Positions 6,420 through 7,591 of a stretch of 7,591 nucleotides of DNA are shown here, piece after piece. Within the stretch, counting starts at the first letter, position 1; each line of letters starts with the position of its first letter. The notes beneath the pieces are model-generated. The model was not told the DNA's origin. It did not search any database and was given only the letters and a program-made list of their open reading frames with translations. Origin of the DNA: an uncultured Clostridia bacterium (GTDB lineage: Bacteria; Bacillota; Clostridia; Peptostreptococcales; Anaerovoracaceae). Both the position numbers and the translations under genes were made by a program. The DNA lies in the NCBI GenBank assembly GCA_946541285.1, contig CAMNJG010000064.1, positions 1-7,591 on the forward strand, in the 5' to 3' direction.

Positions 6420-7455
6420 CTTCGTCTCCTTCCGGTAATCCGAATGTTCTGTCCAGATTCTGTGTGAGATACTCGATTACTGATGTGATCTCACTGTATT
6501 TCATACGCGTCGGACCGACCACGCCCAGTTTTCCGACGGGCCTGCCGTTAACGCTGTAAGTAGCAGTAATAATGCTGTAGTCCTTCAGAGGCTCCAGGTC
6601 ATTCTCAGAACCGATGGTTACGATCATTCCGCTCTCTCTGTCCAGCAGATAGCGGGTCATCTCTTTTTTACGGCGGACAATATCCATAAAATCCCGTGCC
6701 CGCTCCAGATCCGCGTACTCCGGAATCGAGAAAATATGCTCCAGTCCGTTTATATACAGATCCACATCCAGCATTTCTTCCAGAACCGCTCTGAAAGAAG
6801 GCGCCAGATCCTTTGCCAGCTTCCCGAGTCTGCCTGCCTCACGATTAATATCTTCGATGATATCAACCGTAAGCATGCTGCTCATCGACCTGCCGCGATA
6901 ACTTCTGGTCAGGACTTTGGACATCAGTTCAAGGGAATCCGGGTCGTATCCGTTTTTCAGCCTCAGTGCCGTATTGACGACTCTCCCGTTCTTTGCCACG
7001 ATCATCAATACGACCGTATTATCATCGACAGGCAGTACATTGACATACTTGAGCGTATTGTCATCTTCTTTCGGGGTCATCACGAAGGATGTGAGCTTTG
7101 TCAGCTGTGAAAGAAGCTCTGAAGCATGATTCAGCGTTTTATCGAGTTCTGTAATCGTCGATTCAAGCTGGGAGGAAATCGCTTTCTTTTCTTCTTCCGG
7201 GATGACATACTTTCCCATCAGGGAATTGACATACAATCTGTAGGCTTTATCCGATGGCATCCGTCCTGCGGACGTATGTGGATGGGTCAGATACCCCATC
7301 TCCTCCAGATCTGCCATTTCATTCCGGATCGTGGCTGCACTGGCACCGATGTCATACTTCTTTGACAGGGTACGGGAACCGACCGGTTCCGCGGTACGGA
7401 TGAAATCACTGACGATGGCCTGCAGAATTTTCAGTTTTCTTTCTGTTAGATCCAT
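6409..7455 (-). CDS. hrcA: Heat-inducible transcription repressor HrcA
   Basis: Repressor of class I heat-shock genes that binds CIRCE operators; in characterised Firmicutes it needs GroEL/GroES to hold its active form. The protein has 348 residues from the chosen start, the usual size. The N-terminal winged helix-turn-helix (about 1-78) includes TAEPVGSRTL (21-30), the recognition region ASAATIRNEMADLEEMGYL and the HTSAGRMPSDKAYR wing (60-73). The GAF-like and dimerisation regions follow, with the conserved GPTRM and LGVVG near the C terminus and an acidic end (EGDEDDE). The ATG at 7455 was preferred because AAGGTGATC lies just upstream and MDLTERKLKIL is the conserved beginning. An upstream in-frame GTG at 7482 falls inside the CIRCE operator and is an unlikely start. 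hrcA is the first gene of the operon, so it represses its own synthesis. Confidence 0.98.
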   Translation of the reverse strand: MDLTERKLKILQAIVSDFIRTAEPVGSRTLSKKYDIGASAATIRNEMADLEEMGYLTHPHTSAGRMPSDKAYRLYVNSLMGKYVIPEEEKKAISSQLESTITELDKTLNHASELLSQLTKLTSFVMTPKEDDNTLKYVNVLPVDDNTVVLMIVAKNGRVVNTALRLKNGYDPDSLELMSKVLTRSYRGRSMSSMLTVDIIEDINREAGRLGKLAKDLAPSFRAVLEEMLDVDLYINGLEHIFSIPEYADLERARDFMDIVRRKKEMTRYLLDRESGMIVTIGSENDLEPLKDYSIITATYSVNGRPVGKLGVVGPTRMKYSEITSVIEYLTQNLDRTFGLPEGDEDDE

Positions 7456-7458
7456 GTT

Positions 7459-7467
7459 GATCACCTT
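7459..7467 (-). promoter_or_regulatory. hrcA ribosome binding site
   Basis: AAGGTGATC on the minus strand; its AGGTGATC part is fully complementary to the 16S rRNA 3' end. It places the hrcA start at 7455 and not at the GTG inside the operator. Confidence 0.85.
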
Positions 7468-7475
7468 CCGTCTTG

Positions 7476-7502
7476 TTAGCACTCATGCAATCCGAGTGCT
7501 AA
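7476..7502 (-). promoter_or_regulatory. CIRCE operator (HrcA binding site)
   Basis: TTAGCACTC (7476-7484), nine-base spacer ATGCAATCC, GAGTGCTAA (7494-7502): an exact match to the CIRCE consensus with perfect 9-bp arms. On the transcribed strand it begins only a few bases after the predicted start site, so bound HrcA would block initiation. In the mRNA it would form a hairpin in the leader, 20 nt before the hrcA ATG. It is the only CIRCE in the window, so one operator governs the whole chaperone block. Confidence 0.98.
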
Positions 7503-7504
7503 CT

Positions 7505-7560
7505 TGTATTTAATATACCCCTATTATCCGGTCCTGTCAACAAAATAAAATAAATATTTT
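7505..7560 (-). promoter_or_regulatory. Vegetative (sigma-A type) promoter of the hrcA operon
   Basis: Minus-strand -35 TTGACA (7535-7540, perfect), 17-bp spacer, -10 TATATT (7512-7517, one mismatch). Transcription should start near 7505, giving a leader of about 50 nt that contains CIRCE. An A/T-only run immediately upstream (about 7541-7560) resembles an UP element. A promoter this strong fits an operon controlled by repression and not by an alternative sigma factor. The remaining bases, 7561-7591, hold no recognised gene; minus-strand frames are open there but too short to assign. Confidence 0.93.
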
Positions 7561-7591
7561 CAGGAAATCGCACAGCGCCCGTCCGGCGGAT

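Noticed and set aside
5931..6467. Plus-strand Phe/Arg-rich open frame opposite grpE
   Set aside because: Its composition mirrors the Glu/Lys-rich grpE codons; there is no independent evidence for a gene.
7482..7484. Upstream start for hrcA (GTG at 7482)
   Set aside because: It lies within the CIRCE operator, lacks a Shine-Dalgarno and adds nine residues not typical of the family. The ATG at 7455 has a good site.
7561..7591. Possible hairpin or gene end upstream of the hrcA promoter
   Set aside because: A GC-rich dyad (CGCC/GGCG) is visible, but the stem is short, there is no adjacent U tract, and the window ends. Reading frames are too short to identify a neighbour.

Overview
This window is a class I heat-shock (HrcA/CIRCE) operon followed by two RNA or ribosome modification genes. 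All genes are on the minus strand, so transcription runs from the right end of the window towards base 1. The order hrcA-grpE-dnaK-dnaJ-prmA-mtaB is typical of Firmicutes. DnaK has the shortened ATPase domain of Gram-positive DnaKs, the Shine-Dalgarno sites are strong, and base composition is moderate. Together these suggest a member of the Clostridia, perhaps Lachnospiraceae-like; the family is inferred from protein style and not demonstrated.

Layout in transcription order. Bases 7505-7560 hold an A/T-rich stretch and a near-consensus vegetative promoter (TTGACA, 17 bp, TATATT). A perfect 9-9-9 CIRCE operator at 7476-7502 covers the start of the transcript. hrcA (repressor) overlaps grpE (nucleotide exchange factor) by 11 nt. 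A 108-nt gap with two small hairpins leads to dnaK, and a 97-nt gap with a large bulged hairpin leads to dnaJ. A rho-independent terminator at 2429-2461 closes the chaperone block. After a leader of about 130 nt comes prmA (ribosomal protein L11 methyltransferase), which overlaps mtaB (tRNA ms2t6A methylthiotransferase) by 4 nt as ATGA. mtaB runs off the left edge, probably only a few codons short of its end.

How the genes work together. HrcA binds CIRCE and represses the operon; in this family it needs the GroE chaperonin to stay active, so unfolded protein derepresses transcription. DnaK, DnaJ and GrpE form the Hsp70 folding cycle. PrmA and MtaB act on the translation machinery, and their link to the heat-shock genes is positional and conserved across Firmicutes.

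I see no undescribed system here; this is a conserved housekeeping locus. The points worth a second look are small: structured intercistronic spacers around dnaK, a lysine-rich DnaJ tail whose codons contain a dnaX-type slippery heptamer, and the absence of rsmE, which usually lies between prmA and mtaB. No tRNA, rRNA, mobile element, CRISPR array or long repeat was seen.
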